Positions 49,262-58,751 of a stretch of 64,000 nucleotides of DNA are shown here, piece by piece. Source of the DNA: Acidobacteriota bacterium (GTDB lineage Bacteria; Acidobacteriota; Terriglobia; Terriglobales; Acidobacteriaceae); contig JABCZC010000006.1 in assembly GCA_013289875.1 (NCBI GenBank), positions 1 through 64,000 on the forward strand. The letters are read 5' to 3'. Position 1 is the first letter of the stretch. Every line of letters begins with the position of its first letter. Made by a program: the position numbers and the translations under genes. The notes under the pieces were generated by a model that had not been told where the DNA came from, ran no database searches, and worked only from the letters and a program-made list of their open reading frames with translations.

Positions 49262-50134
49262 GTGGACGTTTCTGCCCCGGAGCAAGAAAAATCTTTCACG
49301 CGACGCAACTTCCTGAAGCTGGCGGGGATCGCTGCTGTCGGGCTGCCGCTCTATGCTGGGGAGATTTCGCGGCACGAGATTGGTATTGAGTGGCTTACGA
49401 TCCGTTTGCCGCGTTTGCCGGAGGTTTTTCGCGGCCTGACGATCGCGCAGATTTCGGATTTCCACTACGCGGAATATACCGAGGCCTTCTTCATCAAACG
49501 GGTTGTGGAAGAGGTGAATCGGCTGAAGCCAGATGTCGTGGCCTTTACCGGGGATTACATCACCCACGGCTTCTGGTCCCTGCAGGAAACGGTCAACTTT
49601 GCCTACAAGTGTGCCGAGATATTATCCGGGGTTCAGAGTCCGCAGCGCTACGCGGTGCTGGGCAACCACGACTGCGCGCTTGTGCCGCACAAGCAACCGG
49701 TGGCGGACGCCTTGGAAACCCATGGCATTCCTGTACTCCACAATCGAGCGCTTCCACTGGAACGCGAGGGCAGGCGGCTGTGGTTTGCCGGCGCTGGCGA
49801 CGCTTATTGCCGGCAGATGAATCTGGATGAGGCGGTTCCCGCGGCTGTGACTCATGACGGCGAGCCGGTCATTCTGCTTGTCCACGAGCCCGACGTCCTC
49901 CCCGAAGTCGCACGCTACAACGTTGACCTGATGCTCTCGGGCCACACGCATGGAGGGCAGGTGCGCTTTCCGTTTTTGCCGGCAATGTTCCTGCCGGAGT
50001 TGGGCCGCAATTATATAGAAGGCCTGTTTCAACTGGGTTCGACACAGCTCTACGTCAATCGCGGCGTAGGTACGGTAAATCTTCCCTTCCGCTTCAATTG
50101 CCCTCCGGAGATTACGCTGATCACCCTGGGGTAA
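49262..50134 (+). CDS. Tat-exported metallophosphoesterase
   Basis: TRRNFLKLAGIAAVG Tat motif; ISDFHYAEY, FTGDYI, LGNHDC, SGHTHGGQ motifs; GTG start. Confidence 0.87.
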   Translation: MDVSAPEQEKSFTRRNFLKLAGIAAVGLPLYAGEISRHEIGIEWLTIRLPRLPEVFRGLTIAQISDFHYAEYTEAFFIKRVVEEVNRLKPDVVAFTGDYITHGFWSLQETVNFAYKCAEILSGVQSPQRYAVLGNHDCALVPHKQPVADALETHGIPVLHNRALPLEREGRRLWFAGAGDAYCRQMNLDEAVPAAVTHDGEPVILLVHEPDVLPEVARYNVDLMLSGHTHGGQVRFPFLPAMFLPELGRNYIEGLFQLGSTQLYVNRGVGTVNLPFRFNCPPEITLITLG

Positions 50135-50184
50135 GAACACTGGGTGAAGATCAGTTCGGGCCTGTTAACAAGCCCGATGCGGAT

Positions 50185-51753
50185 CTACTTGCCCGTCTTC
50201 GGCACCTGCAGGGGAATCTGCAAGGTTCCGAGGCGGCCGCTGGCCATATCCCATACGGCGAGATACAGATACTCGTCACCTTTTTTCAAATTGAGCCGCT
50301 GATCGAAGGCAAGCTGGACGCCGGGTTTGAGCGGCACCGCATCCGTCTTCAGAGTCAGCTTTACCTTTTCGGCCTGGCTGTCGACAGCCCGACCCTCACG
50401 GTTCAGAGCGACCGCGGCGACCCCGAAGACGACCTGTGATTTCCCGTCGATGCTCTGCTGTGTGAGCGCGTCGGCCGGCAGTGAGTAGCGGATCGAGAAC
50501 GGAACAGTTCCTTTTTTCGGAGGGGGCGCAGGCGAAGAGCCGGAGACAACCGGTGCGGAGACGACCGCCGGGTCCGACGCCGGCAGCACGCGCGCCTGAA
50601 AGATAATGGGCAGACTGCGCGTCGCGGGCAGCTCGATCTTTTCGCCGCTTGGCAACAGACGGGTCCTTGCCCCGGCTTTCTCCGGCTGTTCCACGCCACT
50701 CACACTTCCATCGGCAAAATATCCTCGGCGGTAGCTAAGCTGATAGCCATTTTCGTTCAGCGCGACCCGCACCTTGTGCCACTTGTTGTCGAAGTGCAGG
50801 TCGTGAGGTGAATAGGTCAGCGTGTAGAAGCTCCCGTCCGAACTCAGGATATGGCTGGTCATTTCCGTCAGGCCGTTATTGTCATAAAAGGCTTGTCCCC
50901 CGGTAGCCATCGCTGCCTCGTTCATCACCGCGTGCTGAGCCCATAGAAGCGGCAAGAAGCGAGGTGCCACGTTTAAAAGACCCCGTGCATCGATCGGATA
51001 AACGGCAATGCGTTCGTGCTCAAGCTCGTCGTAGAGAGCGCGCCAGGCGGCAGGGTTCTCATATACGTCGGCTATGCCGGCATCTGCGCGCAGATAAAGC
51101 GTCGACCCCCCGGAGAACCACAGGATATTTTTGCGGCCCGGCAACTGGCTGAGAAAACCCGCCACCTGGTGCAGAGTCTCGATGTCGGTGAGGTATTCGC
51201 TGCCCGTGGGCGGCAAGCGTGGAATCGCCTTATGCAGAGCGGCCATCAACAGCCCACGATCGGACGTGAAGTTCTGCACCAGGAAGCAACCGTTACCCGC
51301 ACGCAGATAAATGGCAAGCGGCTGATCATCCGGCTGCTTCTTGAAAAACTTCGTCAGCTCGTAATTAAGATACATCTGGTCCGTAATCTCGAGATTGGCG
51401 ATGTCGATGACGATGACATTCAGTACAGGCGGCAGGTGCAGCAGGTAGTCGTTGCTATAAACCCCCGCTGGCGCCGCTGCCGACTCTATCATCACCGCGG
51501 GGGCGCTGCTATGCTCCTCGAAGGTTGCGATTGCCTGCGGCTGATTGTTATCGAAAATGTGAAACATCGATTCAGGAAGGCCACGAACGGGATTTCCGTT
51601 GCGGTCGGTCACCGTCACATCGGTGAGAACCACACGTGAGTTGACGTGAAGTGTATAGGACTGGTTTGCCGGAGGCTGGTTTTGCGATTGAGGGTGCACC
51701 GGAACTGTGCAAAGCGATAAGAGAAGAACCGTCGACAAAAATCGCCAGACCAT
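50185..51753 (-). CDS. VWFA-related domain protein (acidobacterial type)
   Basis: YTLHVNSRVVLTDVTVTDRNGNPVRGL, RKNILWFSGG, SYRRGYFAD. Confidence 0.8.
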   Translation of the reverse strand: MVWRFLSTVLLLSLCTVPVHPQSQNQPPANQSYTLHVNSRVVLTDVTVTDRNGNPVRGLPESMFHIFDNNQPQAIATFEEHSSAPAVMIESAAAPAGVYSNDYLLHLPPVLNVIVIDIANLEITDQMYLNYELTKFFKKQPDDQPLAIYLRAGNGCFLVQNFTSDRGLLMAALHKAIPRLPPTGSEYLTDIETLHQVAGFLSQLPGRKNILWFSGGSTLYLRADAGIADVYENPAAWRALYDELEHERIAVYPIDARGLLNVAPRFLPLLWAQHAVMNEAAMATGGQAFYDNNGLTEMTSHILSSDGSFYTLTYSPHDLHFDNKWHKVRVALNENGYQLSYRRGYFADGSVSGVEQPEKAGARTRLLPSGEKIELPATRSLPIIFQARVLPASDPAVVSAPVVSGSSPAPPPKKGTVPFSIRYSLPADALTQQSIDGKSQVVFGVAAVALNREGRAVDSQAEKVKLTLKTDAVPLKPGVQLAFDQRLNLKKGDEYLYLAVWDMASGRLGTLQIPLQVPKTGK

Positions 51754-52020
51754 CGCTTCACCCGGGCCACAACTCTGTGTTGACGAATAAGGCGAGCGCT
51801 AAGTTGCCGTCTTCGAACAAAATGCCGTGCCTTCCCCCTTCCCGACGAGCGACGGGTTAGTCTCGGAATCTCTCCGGTTCGCCCGGGGCAGAGCGCATCG
51901 CCATGCGGTCATTTATACTAATAAGGCTTCCTGTCAAAACCAGGAAAATCTTCTCGCGCAGCCAGGCGATGGCCCCGGAGCTGCTTGCGAGCGTTTGATA
52001 GTAAAGGTCGTACCTCATCC

Positions 52021-53997
52021 ATGATTCGCTTCCTGCAAAGCAAAGACAATCGCTTCGTAAAAGGCATTTTTATCGTTATTATTTCTGTCGCCTGTATCAC
52101 CATGGTGATCACGCTGGTGCCGGGCGTTTTCAGCGACGAGACTGCATCCGCCGATACTTATGCGACGATCGGCCGCGGCGGTCCGCTGGGACGTTTCCTA
52201 CCGGCGGTTGACGATGTCACCACTTCCGAAGTGCAGATGACGGCCGCGCGCATGATGCAGCGTCAGGGGTATCCTGATTTCTTGCTGCCTATGATGATGC
52301 AGCGCGTTGGCCAGGGAATGATTCAGCAGCACATTGAGTTGCTGGAGGCGAAGCGGCTTGGACTATCGGCCACGGATGACGATGTGCGGCGCTTTCTGCA
52401 CACGGGCATCTGGGGACAGACGCTGTTTCCAGGCGGAAATTACATCGGAGATGCGCAATACGCCGAATTTGTCTCGCAACAGTTCAACCTGACTCGCGAC
52501 AAGTTTGAGAACGAGGTTAAGAAGGAGATCGAAGAGAACCGCTTGCGCGCCCTGATCACTGGTGGCGTGACCATCTCCGACAGCGAAGTCCGGGATTCGT
52601 ATCGACAGCAGGGAACCAAGATCAAGTTCGACTATGCGGTCCTCAACTCCGACGACGTGCTGAAGCAGATCAATCCCACGGACGCGGAGCTGGAGGCCTA
52701 CTTCAAGAAAAATGCGGCCAAGTATGCGAATTCGGTTGCGGAAGCGCGCAAGATCGAATACTTCGCCTTCACTGACAGCAATCTTCCGCAGGGAGCTCCG
52801 CAAGTGACGGACGCGGAGATTCAGCAGTACTACACTCAGCACCAGAAGGATTACCAGGTCGATGACCAGGTGAAGGTGCGGCACATCCTGATCAGGGTGG
52901 ACGGCACTGATCCCAAGGCCGACGCTGCGGCAAAAGCCAAGGCGCAGAGCATCCTCGATCAGCTGCATCACGGCGGCAACTTTGCCGATCTGGCGAAGAA
53001 GAACTCAGACGATCCAGGCAGCAAGGATTCGGGCGGCGAGTTGGGCTTCCTCAGGCATGGCGCAACGGTTCCGGAATTCGACCAGGCTGCTTTCTCCCTG
53101 CAGCCGGGACAGATCTCAGGACTCGTGAAGTCCAAGTTCGGCTATCACATCATTCAGGTGGAAGAGAAGCAGACGGCGCACACCCGTCCTCTGTCCGAAG
53201 TAAAACCGACAATTCAGGCGTTGCTGACGCGGCAGAAGGAAGGCCAGCAGGAGCAGGCCTTCGCGCAGCAGCTTGCCGGCGAAGCACAAAAGAATGGACT
53301 GGCCGCAACGGCGACAGCCCATCATCTGGAGCTTGTGACGACCGACTTTCTGTCGCAGGCGTCGGTGGTTCCGGGATTGCCGGATGGATCGAAGCTGTTG
53401 GCGGAAGCCTTCACAGCCAAGAAGGGCGCAGCGCCTCAGGTGTCGACCACCGGCGAAGGTTACGCGATCTTCCAGGTTGAAGACATTCAGCCAGCTCATG
53501 CGCCGACGTTTGCCGATTACAAATCGCATATCCTGGACGACTATCGCCAGGAGCAACTGCCGCAGTTGCTGGCGCGCAAGACCAACGAGCTCGCCAATCT
53601 GGCCAAGACGGAAGATCTGGCGAAGGCTGCCAAGGCGGCCGGAGCCACCCTCAAGTCGAGCGATCTGGTAGGCCGCGATGCCCAGGTACCAGAGATAGGT
53701 GCGCTTGCCAGCGTCGCGCCACAGCTCTTCGACCTGAGCGTAGGACAACTCAGCGCGCCTATTACCACGGGCCACAGCGGCATCGTGGCGAAGATCGTGG
53801 ACAAGCAGGAGCCCACGGGCGATGAGATTGCAAAGAACTTCGACCAGACGCGGGAAACACTGCTCGAGCAGCGACGCGAGGAGATGTTTGCGGTGTTCAT
53901 TTCCACGCTTCAGCAGAAGTACGAGAAGGAAGGCCGCATCCGGATGAATCGCAAGGCGCAGCCGCCGTCTCCGCTCGGTGGACGCTCACCCATCTAG
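52021..53997 (+). CDS. membrane-anchored SurA/PpiD-like peptidylprolyl isomerase
   Basis: N-terminal TM; VKVRHILIRVDG…ADLAKKNSDDPGSKDSGGELGFLRHGATVPEFDQAAFSLQPGQISGLVKSKFGYHIIQVEEK parvulin domain. Confidence 0.88.
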   Translation: MIRFLQSKDNRFVKGIFIVIISVACITMVITLVPGVFSDETASADTYATIGRGGPLGRFLPAVDDVTTSEVQMTAARMMQRQGYPDFLLPMMMQRVGQGMIQQHIELLEAKRLGLSATDDDVRRFLHTGIWGQTLFPGGNYIGDAQYAEFVSQQFNLTRDKFENEVKKEIEENRLRALITGGVTISDSEVRDSYRQQGTKIKFDYAVLNSDDVLKQINPTDAELEAYFKKNAAKYANSVAEARKIEYFAFTDSNLPQGAPQVTDAEIQQYYTQHQKDYQVDDQVKVRHILIRVDGTDPKADAAAKAKAQSILDQLHHGGNFADLAKKNSDDPGSKDSGGELGFLRHGATVPEFDQAAFSLQPGQISGLVKSKFGYHIIQVEEKQTAHTRPLSEVKPTIQALLTRQKEGQQEQAFAQQLAGEAQKNGLAATATAHHLELVTTDFLSQASVVPGLPDGSKLLAEAFTAKKGAAPQVSTTGEGYAIFQVEDIQPAHAPTFADYKSHILDDYRQEQLPQLLARKTNELANLAKTEDLAKAAKAAGATLKSSDLVGRDAQVPEIGALASVAPQLFDLSVGQLSAPITTGHSGIVAKIVDKQEPTGDEIAKNFDQTRETLLEQRREEMFAVFISTLQQKYEKEGRIRMNRKAQPPSPLGGRSPI

Positions 53998-54018
53998 CAG
54001 CTTGCCGTTCGTGCAACC

Positions 54019-54065
54019 GGGCCCGTGTTTTTCGAATCTTTCGAAGCGCGGGCCCATTCTTTTGA
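54019..54065 (+). terminator. terminator hairpin downstream of the PPIase gene
   Basis: GGGCCCGTG…CGCGGGCCC with internal TTCGAA pairs, then T-rich ATTCTTTTG. Confidence 0.65.
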
Positions 54066-54086
54066 AGTCCGCTTAGGATTATCTTC

Positions 54087-55610
54087 ATGCCTTTTGAGCG
54101 TTCCTCGGGATTACTGCTGCACATCACCTCTCTGCCTTCCTACGGCGGCATTGGCGATTTTGGCCCGGCCGCTTATGCCTTCGCGGATTTTCTCGCGGAG
54201 GCGAAGCAGCGCCTCTGGCAGGTCTTGCCGCTGAGCCCGACCGGCTATGGCAACTCACCTTACGCGGCGCTCTCGGCTTTTGCCGGAAATCCGCTGCTCA
54301 TTTCGCTCGAATATTTGTCCCAGTGGGGATGGATTTCCCGGGAGCGCATTGCGAACCTTCCTGGCCGTTCCGGCGATGTGCATTGGGAAGACGTGGTCAG
54401 CGCCAAGATGGCGCTGATCGAGGAGGCGGCGCGCAATTTTCTGCACAACCACGATCCGGAGCGGTGGTCGCGGTTTGAGGGCTATTGCCGCATGAATGGT
54501 ACGTGGCTCGAGTCCTATGCTTTATACAGCGTGCTGCGGCGCAAGTTCAATGGCGGATCGTGGAACACGTGGCCTGCGCAGCTTGCGCATCGGGAAAACC
54601 AGGCGCTTGACCAGATTCGCAGGGAACACGGCGAGGAGCTGGCGGTCGAGCAGATCATCCAGTTTGCCTTCGATGAACAGTGGCGGAATCTGCGCGCGTA
54701 CTGCGGCAATCTGGGCATCAAATTCCTTGGCGATGTCGCGATATTTGTGAACTACGACAGCGCGGATGTATGGATCAATCCAGGAATCTTTGAGCTGGGC
54801 GAAGACCTTTCCCCGATTCGCGTCTCAGGCGTGCCGCCGGATTACTTCTCGGCAACTGGACAGCGCTGGGGCAATCCGTTGTATCGGTGGGATGTTCTGG
54901 AGCAGCAGGGCTTCTCGTGGTGGGTCGATCGCATTCGCCGCGCCGAATCGCTTTACGACATTATTCGGCTCGACCATTTCCGCGGATTTGAAGCGTTCTG
55001 GGCAATCCCGGCCGAAGATGGAACGGCGGTGAACGGCGAATGGATCAAAGCCCCGGGGGCAAAGCTGTTTCAGCGCCTGCGCGACGAACTGGGTGACCTG
55101 CCATTTGTCGCGGAAGACCTGGGAGTGATTACCTCCGAGGTGGAGACCTTGCGCGAACAATTTAATTTTCCCGGCATGCGGGTTCTTCAATTTGGATTTT
55201 CGGATCGTGGCGCGCACATCCATCTGCCCCACCAGTATGTTCCGAATACGGTAGTGTACACAGGCACGCACGACAACAATACGACGCGGGGGTGGTGGGA
55301 GGATAGCGCGACCAAGGTCGAGAAAGATGCGTTGAGGATATACCTTTGTCCGGCAAAGAAAGACGTGGTTTGGGCGATGATCCGCGCCGTCGATGGATCC
55401 GTTGCCGATACCTGCATCGTGCCGGTGCAGGATGTGCTGGACCTCGGCACGGAGGGCCGGATGAACATGCCCTCGAGTTCGGGCGATAACTGGAGCTGGC
55501 GTTGTCCAGAGGGAGTTCTGACTGTCGAAATGGCTCATAAGCTGGCGGCGATTGCGGAAGTGACCGACAGGGATGTTCCGCCGAAGAAGACGGATCCGAG
55601 CCTGCCGTAG
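54087..55610 (+). CDS. malQ: 4-alpha-glucanotransferase
   Basis: RSSGLLLHITSLPSYGGIGDFGPAAYAFADFLAEAKQRLWQVLPLSPTGYGNSPYA; LDHFRGFEAFWAIPA; VYTGTHDNNTTRGWW. Confidence 0.93.
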   Translation: MPFERSSGLLLHITSLPSYGGIGDFGPAAYAFADFLAEAKQRLWQVLPLSPTGYGNSPYAALSAFAGNPLLISLEYLSQWGWISRERIANLPGRSGDVHWEDVVSAKMALIEEAARNFLHNHDPERWSRFEGYCRMNGTWLESYALYSVLRRKFNGGSWNTWPAQLAHRENQALDQIRREHGEELAVEQIIQFAFDEQWRNLRAYCGNLGIKFLGDVAIFVNYDSADVWINPGIFELGEDLSPIRVSGVPPDYFSATGQRWGNPLYRWDVLEQQGFSWWVDRIRRAESLYDIIRLDHFRGFEAFWAIPAEDGTAVNGEWIKAPGAKLFQRLRDELGDLPFVAEDLGVITSEVETLREQFNFPGMRVLQFGFSDRGAHIHLPHQYVPNTVVYTGTHDNNTTRGWWEDSATKVEKDALRIYLCPAKKDVVWAMIRAVDGSVADTCIVPVQDVLDLGTEGRMNMPSSSGDNWSWRCPEGVLTVEMAHKLAAIAEVTDRDVPPKKTDPSLP

Positions 55611-55713
55611 TCGAACCAGCTTTCTTCGCCGTGGCGCGAGCTTTACTTGCTGGCCGCTGGTCGACGAAAATGAGGGAAGATCAATAAATCCCACGAGCAC
55701 TTCAGGAGCCAGT

Positions 55714-55896
55714 ATGCCGCTTTCCGGCGAAGCCATTCGCATGATGAACTACGTTGACGATGTTGCCGTTACTTTGCGCCGTATTCTGGCCCTGGTGCCA
55801 ACCCTTACACCCGAAGAACGCAAGCGCGTCAGCGAATATTTGACCCAGGCAAAGCCTGGCGTAGAAACCGTGCAGACGGCATTGCAATCCAAATAA
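55714..55896 (+). CDS. small hypothetical protein (60 aa)
   Basis: MPLSGEAIRMMNYVDDVAVTLRRILALVPTLTPEERKRVSEYLTQAKPG…; SD-like CAGGAG upstream. Confidence 0.5.
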   Translation: MPLSGEAIRMMNYVDDVAVTLRRILALVPTLTPEERKRVSEYLTQAKPGVETVQTALQSK

Positions 55897-56041
55897 GCTG
55901 TTCCTCCGGCGCACTGGTCACATTTACGTCTTTAACCCTCGGGTCCCGCTCACCTGCTCCAGTTCCGGACGTCACACGGCTAACTCTATCTCCGTTCTGG
56001 CGGAACTCTCAGCGCCGGTCGCGCGTATTGGTAGATGGCAC

Positions 56042-57301
56042 ATGCAGAGTCTCGGCGATACCTTCGGGCAGGTCTTCCGCGCGATCTGGGCGAACAAGCT
56101 GCGCTCATTCCTCACCATGTTTGGCATTGCCTGGGGTGTGGGATCGATGCTGCTGCTCATCTCAGTCGGCGAAGGCTTTCGTTCGGGCAATCGCCGCCAA
56201 CTCGCCAGTTTCGGCAACGATCTCATCATGATGTGGGGCGGGACGGTCCCGGCGGTGTCAAACCAGCATACCGGGATGCGGCCGTACAACCTGACGCTGA
56301 GCGATGCCGAAGCAATCCGTACCCAGGCGCCCGATGTTCGTGCCGCCGTTGCCCTGATCAACCGGGACGATATCAAGCAGCAAAGCCAGTATCAAACCGC
56401 AGGCGGGGATGTGATTGGGACGGAACCGAACTATGTCGATATCCGCTTCCTGCCCATGACGGAGGGGCGCTTCCTGAATGCCGATGATCTGCAGAGCCGC
56501 AACCACGTCATCGTGCTGGGCCAGAAGAGCGCGCAGCTTCTGTTTCCTGGGCGTCCGGCGATGAACGAGATCGTGACCCTCAACGGCACACGGTTCCTGG
56601 TGGTGGGAGTCGCAGGGAAAAATGGCCACGGGAACAACGACAGCGAGAATCAGAAGGTCTATATCCCGCTTTCCGTCATGCTGGAGATGTTTCCTCTCAA
56701 GGGCCAGAACATCCCGCTTGATTCCGTGACGTCGATTCAATATCAGCCGCGGATTCGCGGGGATAACCTGATTGCCAAGAAACAGGTGCACCAGATCATC
56801 GCCCGCCGGCATGGGTTCGATCCCGATGCGCCGGAAGCCTTCGTCAACGAGTGGGACACCATCCGGACCGAGCAGATGGTGGGCAAGATATTCACGGCGA
56901 TGGATGTCTTCCTGGGTGGGGTGGGCATCGTGACGCTGGCGCTGGGTGCGGTCGGCATCATCAACATCATGCTGGTTTCGGTGAGCGAACGCACGCGCGA
57001 AATCGGCCTCCGCAAGGCCATCGGCGCAACCAGCCGCAGTATCCTTTTCCAGTTCTTCCTCGAAGGGCTGATCCTGACCGGCGTGAGTGGCCTGTTCGGC
57101 ATAGGGGGCGCCGCACTCTTCATGTATCTGTTGAACGCCGCGATTGGCCAGAATGTGCAGGGGTTCGATCCGCCTCGCTTGGTTCCCTGGTCGGCAGCAC
57201 TCGCGATTGTGGCCCTCAGCGTGAGCGGGATTGTGGCGGGAATCTATCCGGCAGGCAAAGCGGCGGCGCTTGAACCGGTCGAAGCGTTGCGCCGCGAATA
57301 A
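56042..57301 (+). CDS. MacB-like ABC transporter permease
   Basis: N-terminal MacB_PCD, C-terminal FtsX (ALGAVGIINIMLVSVSERTREIGLRKAIGAT). Confidence 0.87.
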   Translation: MQSLGDTFGQVFRAIWANKLRSFLTMFGIAWGVGSMLLLISVGEGFRSGNRRQLASFGNDLIMMWGGTVPAVSNQHTGMRPYNLTLSDAEAIRTQAPDVRAAVALINRDDIKQQSQYQTAGGDVIGTEPNYVDIRFLPMTEGRFLNADDLQSRNHVIVLGQKSAQLLFPGRPAMNEIVTLNGTRFLVVGVAGKNGHGNNDSENQKVYIPLSVMLEMFPLKGQNIPLDSVTSIQYQPRIRGDNLIAKKQVHQIIARRHGFDPDAPEAFVNEWDTIRTEQMVGKIFTAMDVFLGGVGIVTLALGAVGIINIMLVSVSERTREIGLRKAIGATSRSILFQFFLEGLILTGVSGLFGIGGAALFMYLLNAAIGQNVQGFDPPRLVPWSAALAIVALSVSGIVAGIYPAGKAAALEPVEALRRE

Positions 57302-57320
57302 GTAACTACAGGAGTTGCAA

Positions 57321-58559
57321 ATGCTGCTCGATCTGTGGAAACAGGCCTACGAGGCGATGGTATACAACCGCCGGCGCACGTCCATCACCATGGTTGGCAT
57401 GGCGTGGGGTATTGCCACCGTCGTGCTGCTGCTGGCCTATGGGTCGGGCTTCGGGCGGGCCATCGAGGCTATCTTCGCGCAGTGGGGCACGCAGCTCATT
57501 GGCGTCTTTCCCGGCCGGACCTCCGAACAGGCCGGCGGTTCGAAAGCCGGCGTCCAGGTGCGCTTTACGCAGGAGGACATCGACCGGCTGCAACAGACAG
57601 TCCCGGGGGTCAAACACGTTGCGGCGATCCTGGCCAAGGATGTTCCCGTGTCGAACGAGTCGCACACTTATACCTGGACGGTGAACGGCTACCACCCCAT
57701 CATCCAGGAGATCCTGGTGCTGGACGTCGACTATGGGCGCTTCTTTTCGGACGATGATGATGCCAACCGCGCTCATGTCGCCGTGATTGGGTCAGAGGCG
57801 AAGACAAAGCTGTTCGGGGGAGTGTATCCCATCGGCCAGCATATTCGGTTGAATGGCATCAGCTTCGAAGTGATCGGCGTGCTTCAAGCCAAGATGCAGG
57901 AGGATGAAAGTGACGTAAATCGCCAGATTTACGTCCCTCTGAGTTCGATGAGCGATCTTAAGGATCCGAAATACTTCGACGGCTTCTGGCTCAATTACAA
58001 CGGAGATCACGCGGCGATACAGCAGTCTATCCGCAATACGCTGGGGGCGATGCATAACTTCCGGCCATCGGATCATCAGGCGATCTTCGTGGCTGATCTC
58101 GAGCAGCAGCTTACGCAGTTCAAGATTGTGACCATCGCGCTCGAGGTGCTGCTCCTGTTTATCGGAGCGCTGACGCTGGGCATCGCTGGCATCGGCCTGA
58201 TGAATATCATGCTGGTTGCAGTGCAGCAGCGTACCAAGGAGATCGGCATCGAAAAAGCCCTCGGAGCGCGCAAGCGGCACATTCTGATTCAGTTTCTGGC
58301 CGAATCACTGGTGATCACGGGAATCGGCGGGGCGGCCGGAATCGCGCTGGCATACGCCGTTTCCATCGGCGTGGGACGCATTACCTTTTACAGCGCCATG
58401 GCCGCGCACGCCGACGCCGCGGATATCCAGCTGCTGATTTCCCCCCTCATTGTCGTGGTCGCCACCGGTATTCTGATCGTCGTGGGACTGGTGAGCGGCA
58501 TGATCCCGGCGCTCAAGGCCGCGAACCTGAATCCCATCGAGGCGCTGCGCTACGAGTGA
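57321..58559 (+). CDS. MacB-like ABC transporter permease (second copy)
   Basis: RRTSITMVGMAWGIATVVLLLAYG; GIAGIGLMNIMLVAVQQRTKEIGIEKALGARKRHILIQFLAESL. Confidence 0.87.
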   Translation: MLLDLWKQAYEAMVYNRRRTSITMVGMAWGIATVVLLLAYGSGFGRAIEAIFAQWGTQLIGVFPGRTSEQAGGSKAGVQVRFTQEDIDRLQQTVPGVKHVAAILAKDVPVSNESHTYTWTVNGYHPIIQEILVLDVDYGRFFSDDDDANRAHVAVIGSEAKTKLFGGVYPIGQHIRLNGISFEVIGVLQAKMQEDESDVNRQIYVPLSSMSDLKDPKYFDGFWLNYNGDHAAIQQSIRNTLGAMHNFRPSDHQAIFVADLEQQLTQFKIVTIALEVLLLFIGALTLGIAGIGLMNIMLVAVQQRTKEIGIEKALGARKRHILIQFLAESLVITGIGGAAGIALAYAVSIGVGRITFYSAMAAHADAADIQLLISPLIVVVATGILIVVGLVSGMIPALKAANLNPIEALRYE

Positions 58560-58751
58560 GGCGACGCCGGCCTGTCAGGCTGCTGCCCGCCCGGACTGGG
58601 CGTTTCTCGAAGCCCACAGAATAAGCTGGGCAGTGGCAGCGGATCCAGCGTGAGGCCCGAAACGATCATCTGAGACAATGGCTCTCGTGCTCTCGATCAT
58701 GCCATCGCGTTTTCATGCACAAGAGCAGCTGTGTGCGCCTAAGGTCGCCGG

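Noticed and set aside
58575-58615. CGCCC-GGACT-GGGCG hairpin after the second permease
   Set aside because: Only a 5-bp stem with weak T tract; not called as terminator
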